Part shown: in pieces, positions 1 through 5,628 of the stretch
How the letters are laid out: each line of letters starts with the position of its first letter
Position numbering within the stretch: the first letter of the stretch is position 1
Assembly: GCA_002684315.1 (NCBI GenBank)
Contig: NYVB01000117.1
Coordinates: 3,338 to 8,965, forward strand
Length of the DNA: 5,628 nucleotides
DNA from: Planctomycetaceae bacterium
Lineage (GTDB): Bacteria > Planctomycetota > Phycisphaerae > Phycisphaerales > SM1A02
Direction: 5' to 3'
Position numbers and translations under genes: made by a program
The notes under the pieces: generated by a model
What the model saw: the letters and a program-made list of their open reading frames with translations, nothing else
What the model was told of the DNA's origin: nothing
Databases searched by the model: none

Positions 1-2
1 GG

Positions 3-761
3 GCCGTGGTCGAACGAACCCATCCGATTCCCGAGCCGCGCAGTCCGGTGGAACGACTTCAGACGTTGAAGGCTCCCGACGACGAGAAGGTCCTTGACTC
101 GCTTCTGCTTCCCGCCATGCATCTCCAGCGCATGCAGCTTGCTCGAGCGATCGATCAGCTTCCAAAGACGCCGCCGGTGGGGCGACTGGAGACGATTGAG
201 ACCGGACTTCGACGAGCCGACTTTCTGCGAAGACGAGTCGGTGAGGTCGTCCTGGGAGCCGCTCTGGCCAGAGTCGCCCACCACCGGAACACTCCGGTGG
301 CTCGCTTCTCCGAGCAGGCTTTCGCCGAGGCGGCGTACTTCTGCATCGAGGTGGTCTCGGACATGCTCGATCGTTTCGACCCCCAGGCCAGGGGCGAGCT
401 CGAGCCTCGGTTCGATCGTCGCATCGCTCTCGAAGTCGACAAGCGAATCGCCTTGCGTCAGCGGGGAGGCCTGGGCGCGGATCCCGTTTTGCCCGAGGTG
501 CGCACCGTCGATGCGTTTCTGGCCTTGTTCGAACCCGCACGCTCCCGGCTCGGGCTGGCACCTCATCTGGTCGCACGGCTTGGGCGACTGACCCCCAGCG
601 CAGGTGAGCTGATTGAAGATCGTTTCGGACTGCGCCAGCGTCAGCCTCAGGCTCTTGAGAGCCTCGCTGAACGCCACGATGTCTCCGCCCGACGCATCCA
701 GCGTCTTCTGGCGGAAGCCGTGAGACAGCTTGGAGGCGGGGCCTCGTCGAGTGTTGAGTGA
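3..761 (+). CDS. Divergent sigma-70-like protein, C-terminal part (5' end outside window)
   Basis: The reading frame is open to the left edge. A GTG at 6 is available but has no room for a visible ribosome binding site, so I treat the gene as 5'-truncated. Numbering from that GTG (251 residues), residues 195-242 resemble sigma region 4: LTPSAGELIEDRFGLR lines up with the usual LxxRExxVLxLRFGL pattern. A helix-turn-helix-like stretch (ESLAERHDVSARRIQRLL) and a final AVRQL follow, where sigma factors have ALRKL. Residues 61-151 have the spacing of region 2: a helix like the 'ANLRLVVSIAKR' segment, a 'LxxEVVSDMLDRFDP' where 'IRAVEKFDY' is usual, then RFDRRIALEVDKRIA. Most hallmark residues of region 2 are gone, including the aromatic residues used in promoter melting, and region 3 is not recognisable. 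Planctomycete sigma factors have this general layout with long N-terminal extensions. I infer a degenerate or specialised sigma paralogue; DNA binding and core binding are unproven. Confidence 0.6.
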   Translation, partial: AVVERTHPIPEPRSPVERLQTLKAPDDEKVLDSLLLPAMHLQRMQLARAIDQLPKTPPVGRLETIETGLRRADFLRRRVGEVVLGAALARVAHHRNTPVARFSEQAFAEAAYFCIEVVSDMLDRFDPQARGELEPRFDRRIALEVDKRIALRQRGGLGADPVLPEVRTVDAFLALFEPARSRLGLAPHLVARLGRLTPSAGELIEDRFGLRQRQPQALESLAERHDVSARRIQRLLAEAVRQLGGGASSSVE

Positions 762-765
762 GCCG

Positions 766-789
766 GGTTCCGGACGGGTCCGGTGAACC
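766..789. terminator. Imperfect hairpin between convergent genes, possible bidirectional terminator
   Basis: GGTTCCGGA at 766-774 can pair with the arm at 779-789 (TCCGGTGAACC), leaving a two-base bulge and a four-base loop. It sits in the 34-base gap between the stop codon of the sigma-like gene and the stop codon of rpsI, where both converging transcripts could end. No T-run follows on either strand, so it is not a classical intrinsic terminator. Confidence 0.35.
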
Positions 790-795
790 GATCGA

Positions 796-1284
796 TCAAC
801 GCTTGGAGAACTGGAATCGCTTGCGGGCTCCGGGCTGACCGTACTTCTTGCGTTCGACTTCTCGTGCGTCTCGGGTCAGGAACCCGTTGTCTCGCAGGAT
901 TGGTTCGAGCGAAGTGTCGTACTTCATCAGGGCGCGACCGAGACCGAGGATGATGGCACCCGCCTGTCCCATGTAGCCGCCGCCGTGCGCATTCACGAAG
1001 ATGTCGACCGCACCCATGGTGCCTGTCTTTTCAAGAACGTTGCGGATGTTCTTGAGATCTCGTGCTTCACAGAAATACACGTCGAGGTCACGGTTGTTGA
1101 CCTTGAACTCGCCGGTACCTGTTTTGATTCGGACTCGAGCCACCGCGGTCTTGCGTCGACCAGTGCCGCGCCACCATCCGTGGGCGTCAGGTCCGGTCGG
1201 AACCGGTGCGGGCGTGGGATCCACGGCAACCGCATCATTGAGGGGCATCGTGTCGGTGAGTTCGTTTGTGGTCTCTTCGGTCAT
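796..1284 (-). CDS. rpsI: 30S ribosomal protein S9 (uS9)
   Basis: This 162-residue protein is a small-subunit ribosomal protein whose C-terminal tail reaches the decoding centre and contacts P-site tRNA. The family hallmarks are clear: [14 protein letters not shown] at 40-53, the [11 protein letters not shown] stretch at 101-111, [16 protein letters not shown] at 134-149, and the terminal RKRFQFSKR that forms the tRNA-contacting tail. The core begins near residue 36. The first 35 residues are a low-complexity, acidic and proline-rich leader (TPAPVPT), making the protein about 30 residues longer than the usual 130. The ATG at 1284 lacks a good Shine-Dalgarno sequence. A later ATG (residue 13) would shorten the leader, so the exact start is uncertain. 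It lies 28 bases after rplM in the conserved rplM-rpsI pair and is presumably co-transcribed with it. Confidence 0.97.
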   Translation of the reverse strand: MTEETTNELTDTMPLNDAVAVDPTPAPVPTGPDAHGWWRGTGRRKTAVARVRIKTGTGEFKVNNRDLDVYFCEARDLKNIRNVLEKTGTMGAVDIFVNAHGGGYMGQAGAIILGLGRALMKYDTSLEPILRDNGFLTRDAREVERKKYGQPGARKRFQFSKR

Positions 1285-1312
1285 CTGCGTCTTTGCTCGA
1301 ATCGTGGTTGTG

Positions 1313-1750
1313 TCAGTTGATCTCGAGAGTCATTGGCTGCTGGGCCTGGTGCGGATGATCCGCGCCGGTGTATACGTGGAGCTTCTTGCTCATCTGGCGT
1401 CCAAGGCGACCCTTGGGAAGCATGCGGGTGACCGCAAGTTCGATGAGGCGCTCAGGATGCTTTTCCATCACGTCTGCGTAGGTTCGGACCTTCTGGCCAC
1501 CGGGGTAGCCACTGAAGGACTGAAGGGTCTTCTGTTCGAGCTTGCGTCCGGTCATGACCACGTTCTGAGCGTTGGTCACGATGACGCAGTCACCACTGTC
1601 AACATGAGGGGTGTACTCGGGACGGTGCTTGCCCATCAGGATCGTCGCGATCTCTGTCGCGATGCGTCCGAGGATCTTTCCGTCGGCGTCCACGTGGTGC
1701 CATGTCTTGTCGAGTTCACCGGTCTTGGCGAAATATGTCTGTCGAGGCAT
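1313..1750 (-). CDS. rplM: 50S ribosomal protein L13 (uL13)
   Basis: This is an early-assembling large-subunit ribosomal protein that binds 23S rRNA. Diagnostic segments, numbered from the ATG at 1750, are [16 protein letters not shown] at 17-32, the [17 protein letters not shown] stretch at 38-54, VMTGRK at 65-70, the YPGG segment at 82-85, and [20 protein letters not shown] at 110-129. The length of 145 residues matches the usual 142-150. An in-frame TTG at 1762 would add four residues (MEPP). I prefer the ATG because the protein then starts MPRQTYF and a short GGAA lies six bases upstream. It is the first gene of the rplM-rpsI unit. In E. coli the L13 protein represses its own operon at the mRNA level; whether the leader hairpin here does the same is unknown. 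Confidence 0.97.
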   Translation of the reverse strand: MPRQTYFAKTGELDKTWHHVDADGKILGRIATEIATILMGKHRPEYTPHVDSGDCVIVTNAQNVVMTGRKLEQKTLQSFSGYPGGQKVRTYADVMEKHPERLIELAVTRMLPKGRLGRQMSKKLHVYTGADHPHQAQQPMTLEIN

Positions 1751-1771
1751 CGGGGGTTCCAATCAGCAGGA

Positions 1772-1792
1772 CCCGGCCATTACTCGACCGGG
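1772..1792 (-). promoter_or_regulatory. Small stem-loop in the rplM leader
   Basis: CCCGG at 1772-1776 and CCGGG at 1788-1792 form a five-base-pair GC stem with an 11-base loop. It lies in the predicted untranslated leader of rplM, about 20 bases before the start codon. The position would suit an autoregulatory site for a ribosomal protein, but so short a stem can arise by chance. Confidence 0.25.
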
Positions 1793-1819
1793 AAGCCCCT
1801 GTTCAGGAGCGAATCGGCA

Positions 1820-1847
1820 AGGATAGTGAGCATTCTGATGGTGTCAA
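1820..1847 (-). promoter_or_regulatory. Predicted sigma-70 promoter of rplM-rpsI
   Basis: Read on the minus strand there is a perfect -35 box TTGACA (1842-1847), a 16-base spacer and a -10 like TATCCT (1820-1825), which matches four of six consensus positions. Transcription would start near 1813, giving a leader of about 60 bases before the rplM ATG at 1750. Its place directly upstream of a ribosomal protein operon, inside the intergenic gap, supports the call. Confidence 0.6.
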
Positions 1848-1907
1848 GCACCCGAAGGTTCTTCTTGGTCCCACCGTTGAGCTGTCTGCCACGGTAGGCT
1901 GTGCCCC

Positions 1908-3416
1908 ATGACCGAAATACCTGATCAAGTCCCTCCCCCCGCGCCTCCAAAAGTCGATTCTGAGGCCCTCAGCCCTGTTCTTGCTGAGGACTCGATCAGT
2001 TCCAGTGTTCTGACCCATCTTTTGGGTTGGGTTGGCGCCTTTTCCGTTGCTGGTCTGATGATGGCTTTGGTTCTGATCGGTGCTCGCCTCGCCACATCCG
2101 AAGCCGGTGGTCCTCAGCAGATCAACATGGAACAGGAAATGACCGGTCGCATGATCTACGCCGCCGGCCCAGGTGGAATGAAGATCGATTCCTCGCTTCT
2201 CGTTCCCAACCTTTCTCAGTTGAAGGACGACTCGCTCGTCTCTCGACTGGCCTTCGTGATTCTCACCTCCGAACTCTCCACTCCGGATGCCGGCATCGAG
2301 GAGCTGGATTCCATTCATGATGAAAAGGCTGCCGGAACGATCACGCTGACCCCCGAGGAGCAAGCGCTTCTCGATGATGTCTCGCTTCTCCTTTTCGCCG
2401 CCGCTTCCGGCGAACGCGCGGATGCACTTCCCGAGGAACGAGCGGAATTGATGCGTCGGTCTCTCGGTTTCTTCGGAGAGCTTCTCATCGCCAGATCCTC
2501 GGCAGATCAGAAGACGCTTGACGATCTTTCCAGTTCTGCGGTCAGTGGCATGGTGACGCTTCTCATTGCAGTCGTCTGGTTCATCAGCTTCTTTCTCGGA
2601 GGGCTCGCCTCGCTCATCATTCTCGGCATCTTCGCGGCGTACGGAAAACTCGAATCGAGATTCACCGTGTCCGCCTCGACGGGAAGCGTCTACATCGAGA
2701 CGTTCGCCATCTGGATCGGGATGTTCTTTCTGCTTCAGATCATCACGGAGGCTCTCGTCACCATCCTGAGTCAGAGTTCACTCGGTGCCTACATCGGCCC
2801 TGAATTCTCCATGATTCTCTCCCTGGTGATGATGTTCGTGAGTCTCAGTGCGCTTGTCTGGCCCAGAATCCGAGGTGTCTCCTCCAGCAGACTCCGGGAA
2901 GACATCGGACTGGGCCCCGTCAACGTCTTCAAGGAGATCATTCCCGGCTTGGTGACCTATGCCATGGGACTTCCTGTTCTTCTGGTGGGCCTCTTGTTGT
3001 CGATCGTCCTGGGCTTCGTGCTGAACGTTCTCTTCGGTGAACAGCCTGCCGCATCTCATCCGATCCAGGCCATCATCGGCGAGGGTGGATGGATGACCAT
3101 CGTGCTGATCTTTCTCGTGGCCTGCGTCGGTGCTCCGGTCACCGAGGAAATCATGTTCCGGGGTGTGTTGTATCGCTATCTACGTGAATTCTCGCGAACC
3201 TGGGGCATCCTGCTGAGCCTCTTCTTTTCAATGCTGGTGTCCAGTTTCATCTTTGCCGCGGTTCATCCTCAGGGGCTGACATTCATACCGGTCCTCGGCT
3301 CGCTCGCGGTGGCATTCTGCATCGGCCGTGAATGGCGTGGTTCTCTGGCCGCGCCCATGATCGCGCACGGGGTGAGCAATGGCGCCGTCCTGACCCTGAA
3401 CATCAGTCTCTTCTGA
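1908..3416 (+). CDS. CPBP family intramembrane metalloprotease
   Basis: This 502-residue membrane protein has the three motifs of the CPBP (Abi/CAAX protease, Rce1-like) family: E413-E414-xxx-R418 in VTEEIMFRGVLYRYL, F449-xxx-H453 in IFAAVHP, and H487-xxx-N491 in IAHGVSNGAV. These residues form the glutamate/histidine active site within the membrane. Hydrophobic segments lie at about 35-60, 211-245, 262-288, 300-319, 344-376, 395-412, 431-453 and 456-472. Residues 1-30 are proline-rich and probably cytoplasmic. Residues 62-207 form a long soluble, acidic and helical segment between the first two membrane helices, which is not part of the core family domain. The typical family core is 200-300 residues, so this protein is long. 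The ATG at 1908 has no clear Shine-Dalgarno sequence. It is transcribed alone, divergent from rplM and convergent with the HNH gene. Its substrate is unknown; family members process prenylated proteins or peptides, or give bacteriocin immunity. Confidence 0.9.
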   Translation: MTEIPDQVPPPAPPKVDSEALSPVLAEDSISSSVLTHLLGWVGAFSVAGLMMALVLIGARLATSEAGGPQQINMEQEMTGRMIYAAGPGGMKIDSSLLVPNLSQLKDDSLVSRLAFVILTSELSTPDAGIEELDSIHDEKAAGTITLTPEEQALLDDVSLLLFAAASGERADALPEERAELMRRSLGFFGELLIARSSADQKTLDDLSSSAVSGMVTLLIAVVWFISFFLGGLASLIILGIFAAYGKLESRFTVSASTGSVYIETFAIWIGMFFLLQIITEALVTILSQSSLGAYIGPEFSMILSLVMMFVSLSALVWPRIRGVSSSRLREDIGLGPVNVFKEIIPGLVTYAMGLPVLLVGLLLSIVLGFVLNVLFGEQPAASHPIQAIIGEGGWMTIVLIFLVACVGAPVTEEIMFRGVLYRYLREFSRTWGILLSLFFSMLVSSFIFAAVHPQGLTFIPVLGSLAVAFCIGREWRGSLAAPMIAHGVSNGAVLTLNISLF

Positions 3417-3444
3417 GGCTCGGCAATTCGCGGCGTCGCTGTGA

Positions 3445-4092
3445 TCAGGCGAGTTCGATCGTCCAGTACGCCTCGTCGAGAAACGCCTTCCACGAGTCAT
3501 AACGCCGCGACCCGACCTTCAGCTTGATGGCCGGGTTGCGCCGAGGCTTGCGTGGTTTCTGAATCAACTTCATGCCAGCCTGTCGGGGCGTCCGACCTCC
3601 CTTGCGGGCGTTGCAGCGGACGCAGGAACAGACGAGATTCGTCCAGCTGTCCTCGCCACCCTGGACTCTGGGAACGACATGGTCCAACGACAGTTCCTTG
3701 GTGTTGAATTTTCTTCCGCAGTACTGGCAGAGACTTCCATCCCGGGCGTAGATGTTTCTTCGGTTGAGTCTGATCTCGATGCTCGGTCTTCGATCGTACG
3801 AGAACAGTCTGATGATCTTCGGAACGGCGAGCGTGGTGCTGGGCGTGCGCACCCACTCGTGTTTTTCAGATTCGAACTCCCGTTGCAGCTCGGCGATGTC
3901 GGCCCAGGTGGCGAAGTCGTAATTGTGAAACGCGCCGTCTTCATGGGAGATCACTTCCGCGATCTCCTTCGACAGCAGTGTGAAGGCCCTTCGTGCATCC
4001 ACGATTCTGATCGCTGAATAGACCCGATTCAGAACAAGCACGCTCGCATCCAGAGCGCTGGGGGGGCTCGAACTGTTCGCCATCGAAGTCAT
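3445..4092 (-). CDS. Stand-alone HNH endonuclease family protein
   Basis: The 215-residue protein carries an HNH nuclease domain at about 108-168. Zinc-binding pairs are C122-xx-C125 (CQYCG) and C157-xx-C160 (CVRC). The HNH core is D137-H138 (LDHVVPRVQGG), N152 (TNLVCS) and N161 (RCNARKG). The N-terminal part (16-60) begins SVLVLNRVYSAIRIVDARRA and contains NYDFATW. In my recollection this module recurs in a widespread group of HNH proteins from planctomycetes, cyanobacteria and others, whose function is not established. The C-terminal 40 residues are basic (KPRKPRR) and could bind nucleic acid. A strong GGAGGT five bases before the ATG at 4092 fixes the start. No restriction, phage or intron genes lie nearby, so a homing or restriction role is not supported. 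It converges on the CPBP gene with a 28-base gap. Confidence 0.9.
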   Translation of the reverse strand: MTSMANSSSPPSALDASVLVLNRVYSAIRIVDARRAFTLLSKEIAEVISHEDGAFHNYDFATWADIAELQREFESEKHEWVRTPSTTLAVPKIIRLFSYDRRPSIEIRLNRRNIYARDGSLCQYCGRKFNTKELSLDHVVPRVQGGEDSWTNLVCSCVRCNARKGGRTPRQAGMKLIQKPRKPRRNPAIKLKVGSRRYDSWKAFLDEAYWTIELA

Positions 4093-4097
4093 CGGAA

Positions 4098-4103
4098 ACC
4101 TCC
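4098..4103 (-). promoter_or_regulatory. Strong Shine-Dalgarno of the HNH gene
   Basis: GGAGGT on the minus strand sits five bases before the ATG at 4092. This is the best match to the anti-SD sequence in the window and decides the start over the later in-frame ATG at 4083. Confidence 0.8.
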
Positions 4104-4137
4104 ATGATCATCTTCGACCGACTCGTCGGGTGTCTGA

Positions 4138-4167
4138 AGTCTAGGACAGGTTATTCGGACCGGCAAA
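4138..4167 (-). promoter_or_regulatory. Weak candidate promoter for the HNH gene
   Basis: On the minus strand TTTGCC (4162-4167) and TAGACT (4138-4143) are separated by 18 bases and each resembles the -35 and -10 boxes loosely. Position fits a separate promoter for the HNH gene, with a leader of about 40 bases. The match is poor, and read-through from the upstream genes is equally possible. Confidence 0.25.
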
Positions 4168-4202
4168 CGACAAATCACTCTCTTGAGCAAGAGATCGGTC
4201 CG
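4156..4202. repeat. Nested inverted repeat, possible terminator or operator
   Basis: The inner palindrome at 4179-4194 has perfect seven-base arms, TCTCTTG and CAAGAGA, around AG. An outer pair, CGGACCG (4156-4162) and CGGTCCG (4196-4202), encloses it asymmetrically. On the minus strand the inner hairpin lies about 30 bases after the stop codon of the unknown gene. The T-rich stretch ATTTGTCGTTT follows within a few bases, so it could be an imperfect intrinsic terminator. It also sits just upstream of the HNH gene, where it could be a protein-binding site. Confidence 0.5.
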
Positions 4203-4224
4203 TGGCAGAGGATGAAGTGACGGT

Positions 4225-4932
4225 TCAGCTCGAGCTGATGCCGAGCCATTCCAGCTGTGCTGGAAGCGCACCCGGGCTCAGGACCAGCGGTTTTTCGCCG
4301 TTCCAGTGGGATTCAAGAAGCGCCCGTGTCATGTTGCGATCCAGCAGCCCGTCGCCGAGTGGCACGGTTCGAAGTCGTTCCGGGTCGTCTTCATCGACCA
4401 CGAAATCCTGCAACAACAGGAACGGTGCCGGCTCTGCCAATGTTTCAAAGGCTCTGGTGTAGTGGTCTTCCACGACATCGATCATCGAGGGCGTGAGCAG
4501 AAAGGTCGGAGCCAGGGCGACTTCCACGGGCGTCTCGACTCGTTCTCTGACCAGATTGATCGAACCCTGGACATCACTCACCACATGTCGAGCGTGGGGA
4601 ATCAGGGTCAGACGTCGATCGGCTTTTTCAAGCTGCGGAATCATTTCGTCAAGCAAGGCATCCAGCGATTCACGCCCGGGATTCATCCAGTTGTGTGGAT
4701 GTGCGGCGAAGAGATCCGACCCATCCGCCAGGGTGCCGCTCCAACAGGCGATCCGATCGCAGGGAAGTTCGTTGTCGATCAGCCAGCCGGGTCCCAGCGG
4801 GTTGTCGCCCACGAAACAGAAGGCCACATCCGAGGGGTCGTTCGTGGCGAGAGCCAGAGACTCGCAGGCGGGTTTCTGAGCTCCGGTGATCGCAGCGATC
4901 GTTCCCGAGTCATGAAGAACAAAGACGTTCAC
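4225..4932 (-). CDS. Uncharacterised protein coupled to queD, possibly a degenerate TIM barrel
   Basis: I do not firmly recognise this 235-residue protein. It has no signal peptide or membrane segment. The second half has a rhythm seen in xylose-isomerase-like TIM barrels (sugar phosphate isomerase/epimerase, AP endonuclease 2 fold). Strand-like RRLTLIPHARH at 106-116 is followed by VEVALAPTFLL at 136-146, FLLLQDFVV at 171-179, and VPLGDGLLD (190-198) with a final KPLVLSP. In active members these strands carry Glu, Asp and His metal ligands; here most equivalents look replaced, so catalysis of that kind is doubtful. The GTG at 4932 directly follows the queD stop (TGAGTG). A GAGGAGAGG Shine-Dalgarno lies inside the end of queD at 4938-4946, which supports this start and translational coupling. 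The fold assignment is an inference by eye; that the gene is real is much surer. Confidence 0.75.
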   Translation of the reverse strand: MNVFVLHDSGTIAAITGAQKPACESLALATNDPSDVAFCFVGDNPLGPGWLIDNELPCDRIACWSGTLADGSDLFAAHPHNWMNPGRESLDALLDEMIPQLEKADRRLTLIPHARHVVSDVQGSINLVRERVETPVEVALAPTFLLTPSMIDVVEDHYTRAFETLAEPAPFLLLQDFVVDEDDPERLRTVPLGDGLLDRNMTRALLESHWNGEKPLVLSPGALPAQLEWLGISSS

Positions 4933-5298
4933 TCAGGCCTCTCCTCGATAGACGCACTCGCTGGTGCAGGTCTCCTGAACCCGGATCTCGAAGAGGCAGG
5001 GGATGTCTTCGGCGATTCGATCCCAGATCCAGCGGCTCAGGTGTTCCGCCGTCGGGTTTGCAAGGCCGTCGATCTCATTGAGGCATCTGTGGTCGAGTGC
5101 TTCTTCGACCGGTGCGATCGCCTTCTTGATCTCACCGAAGTCCATGAGATACCCGGTCTCTTCCGACACCGGGCCCTCGGCCACCACGTCCACGTGAAAG
5201 GAGTGGCCGTGCAATCGACGGCACTTGTGCCCTTCGGGAAAGGTCGGCAGCCAATGAGCCGCTTCGAAGGAGAATGACTTGCTCAGGCGAACACGCAT
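4933..5298 (-). CDS. queD: 6-carboxy-5,6,7,8-tetrahydropterin synthase (QueD/PTPS family)
   Basis: QueD converts 7,8-dihydroneopterin triphosphate to 6-carboxytetrahydropterin, the second step towards preQ0 and the queuosine tRNA wobble modification. Numbering from the ATG at 5298 gives 121 residues, the same length as E. coli QueD. The zinc ligands are H15 (FEAAHWLP), H30 and H32 in C26-RRLHGH, with C26 as the catalytic cysteine. D69-H70 (ALDHRCLNEI) and E109 (VQETCTSECVY) complete the active site, and NPTAEHL at 81-87 is the conserved family loop. An in-frame TTG at 5310 would add four residues; neither start has a strong Shine-Dalgarno sequence, and the ATG fits the family length. It lies 32 bases after rplS and abuts the next gene. 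No other queuosine gene is in the window. The paralogous eukaryotic-type pyruvoyl tetrahydropterin synthase is less likely given CxxxHGH. Confidence 0.93.
   Translation of the reverse strand: MRVRLSKSFSFEAAHWLPTFPEGHKCRRLHGHSFHVDVVAEGPVSEETGYLMDFGEIKKAIAPVEEALDHRCLNEIDGLANPTAEHLSRWIWDRIAEDIPCLFEIRVQETCTSECVYRGEA
4938..4946 (-). promoter_or_regulatory. Shine-Dalgarno within the 3' end of queD
   Basis: GAGGAGAGG on the minus strand overlaps the last codons of queD and ends five bases before the GTG at 4932. It supports the GTG start of the downstream gene and coupling of its translation to queD. Confidence 0.7.
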
Positions 5299-5330
5299 GG
5301 TGGTGCCCAATCAGTGAATCAGCGAATGGA

Positions 5331-5628
5331 TCATTCGCCCGAGTTGGAAGCCTTCTGAGCGGCTTCCTTCGTGGCCTTCTTTTCCTCGGCGACGCGAGCG
5401 GCGTGACCCTGTTCCCAGGTATCCACATGCTGCATGCCACGACGCTGGTCTCGGAGTCGACGGGACTTGCCGATGCGGTCGCGCAGGAAGTAGAGCTTGG
5501 ATCGTCTGGCGTCACCACGTCGGACGACGTCGATCTTCGCGATGCGAGGGGACTGGATCGGGAAGATCCTTTCCACGCCTTCGTTCGCGACGATGCGTCG
5601 GACGGTGATGGTTTCGTTGATTCCGCTG
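5331..5628 (-). CDS. rplS: 50S ribosomal protein L19 (bL19), C-terminal part
   Basis: L19 sits at the interface of the ribosomal subunits. The frame is open to the right edge of the window, so the N-terminal part lies beyond it. About 98 codons are present. They begin [19 protein letters not shown] and continue with [20 protein letters not shown] and [15 protein letters not shown], the diagnostic central and C-terminal segments of L19. Bacterial L19 usually ends soon after the 'LRDRxGKxxRI' segment. Here about 40 further residues follow, turning into a lysine-, glutamate- and alanine-rich tail ([18 protein letters not shown]). The stop is at 5331. The usual rpsP-trmD neighbours of rplS would be off the right edge. 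queD follows closely and probably shares its transcript. Confidence 0.96.
   Translation of the reverse strand, partial: SGINETITVRRIVANEGVERIFPIQSPRIAKIDVVRRGDARRSKLYFLRDRIGKSRRLRDQRRGMQHVDTWEQGHAARVAEEKKATKEAAQKASNSGE

Noticed and set aside
1001..1897. + strand open frame of 298 codons
   Set aside because: It is antisense to most of rpsI and all of rplM, both certain genes, and has no motif of its own.
1848..1907. Promoter for the CPBP gene
   Set aside because: TTGAGC (1878-1883) and TAGGCT (1895-1900) are only 11 bases apart, which is too close for a sigma-70 promoter. No other credible pair was found.
1803..2363. Minus-strand open frame of 186 codons upstream of rplM
   Set aside because: It overlaps the start of the CPBP gene and the rplM promoter. 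The translation is compositionally odd (many His, Gly, Gln), with no domain; the CPBP frame is clearly the coding one.
3417..3444. Possible terminator between the CPBP and HNH genes
   Set aside because: The 28-base gap has no stable stem with adequate arms and no T-run, so I cannot support a site there.
3679..4017. + strand frame of 112 codons
   Set aside because: It is antisense to the HNH gene, whose motifs and Shine-Dalgarno are clear.
4089..4271. Minus-strand frame of 60 codons whose stop overlaps the HNH start (ATGA)
   Set aside because: The overlap would suit a coupled leader peptide. However, the frame begins inside the unknown gene, spans the inverted repeats and has no convincing ribosome binding site or conserved look.
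4306..5277. Long + strand open frame of 323 codons
   Set aside because: It lies antisense to the unknown gene and queD, which have family motifs or a Shine-Dalgarno and a tight operon arrangement. The translation shows no recognisable domain and is typical of an antisense frame in GC-rich DNA.

Overview
The window is ordinary, gene-dense bacterial chromosome (about 58% GC by eye). The best guess at the source is a planctomycete, probably of the Phycisphaerae type. The main reason is the gene at the left edge, whose layout recalls the large sigma-70-like factors of that phylum. A stand-alone HNH protein of a type I associate with planctomycetes and some other phyla also fits. This placement rests on remembered family patterns, not on a search.

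Layout from left to right. A 5'-truncated gene on the + strand (3-761) encodes the C-terminal part of a very divergent sigma-70-like protein. It converges on rplM-rpsI (ribosomal proteins L13 and S9), which read leftwards from a promoter near 1820-1847. Divergent from rplM is a 502-residue CPBP-family membrane protease (1908-3416, + strand). It has all three family motifs and an unusual soluble segment of about 145 residues between its first two membrane helices. It converges on a leftward HNH endonuclease gene (3445-4092), which has its own strong Shine-Dalgarno sequence. The right end is a tight leftward cluster: the 3' part of rplS (L19, running off the window), queD (6-carboxytetrahydropterin synthase, queuosine/deazapurine pathway), and an uncharacterised 235-codon gene that abuts queD and appears translationally coupled to it.

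How the genes fit together. Three genes encode ribosomal proteins. QueD makes a precursor of a tRNA wobble modification, so most of the window serves translation. The protease, the HNH protein and the unknown gene have no obvious functional link to each other. I see no mobile element, CRISPR array, tRNA or rRNA, and no stretch over 300 bases without a gene. The points most worth a second look are the degenerate sigma-like protein, the unknown queD-coupled protein (possibly a TIM barrel that has lost its metal site), the inserted domain in the CPBP protease, and a nested inverted repeat upstream of the HNH gene.
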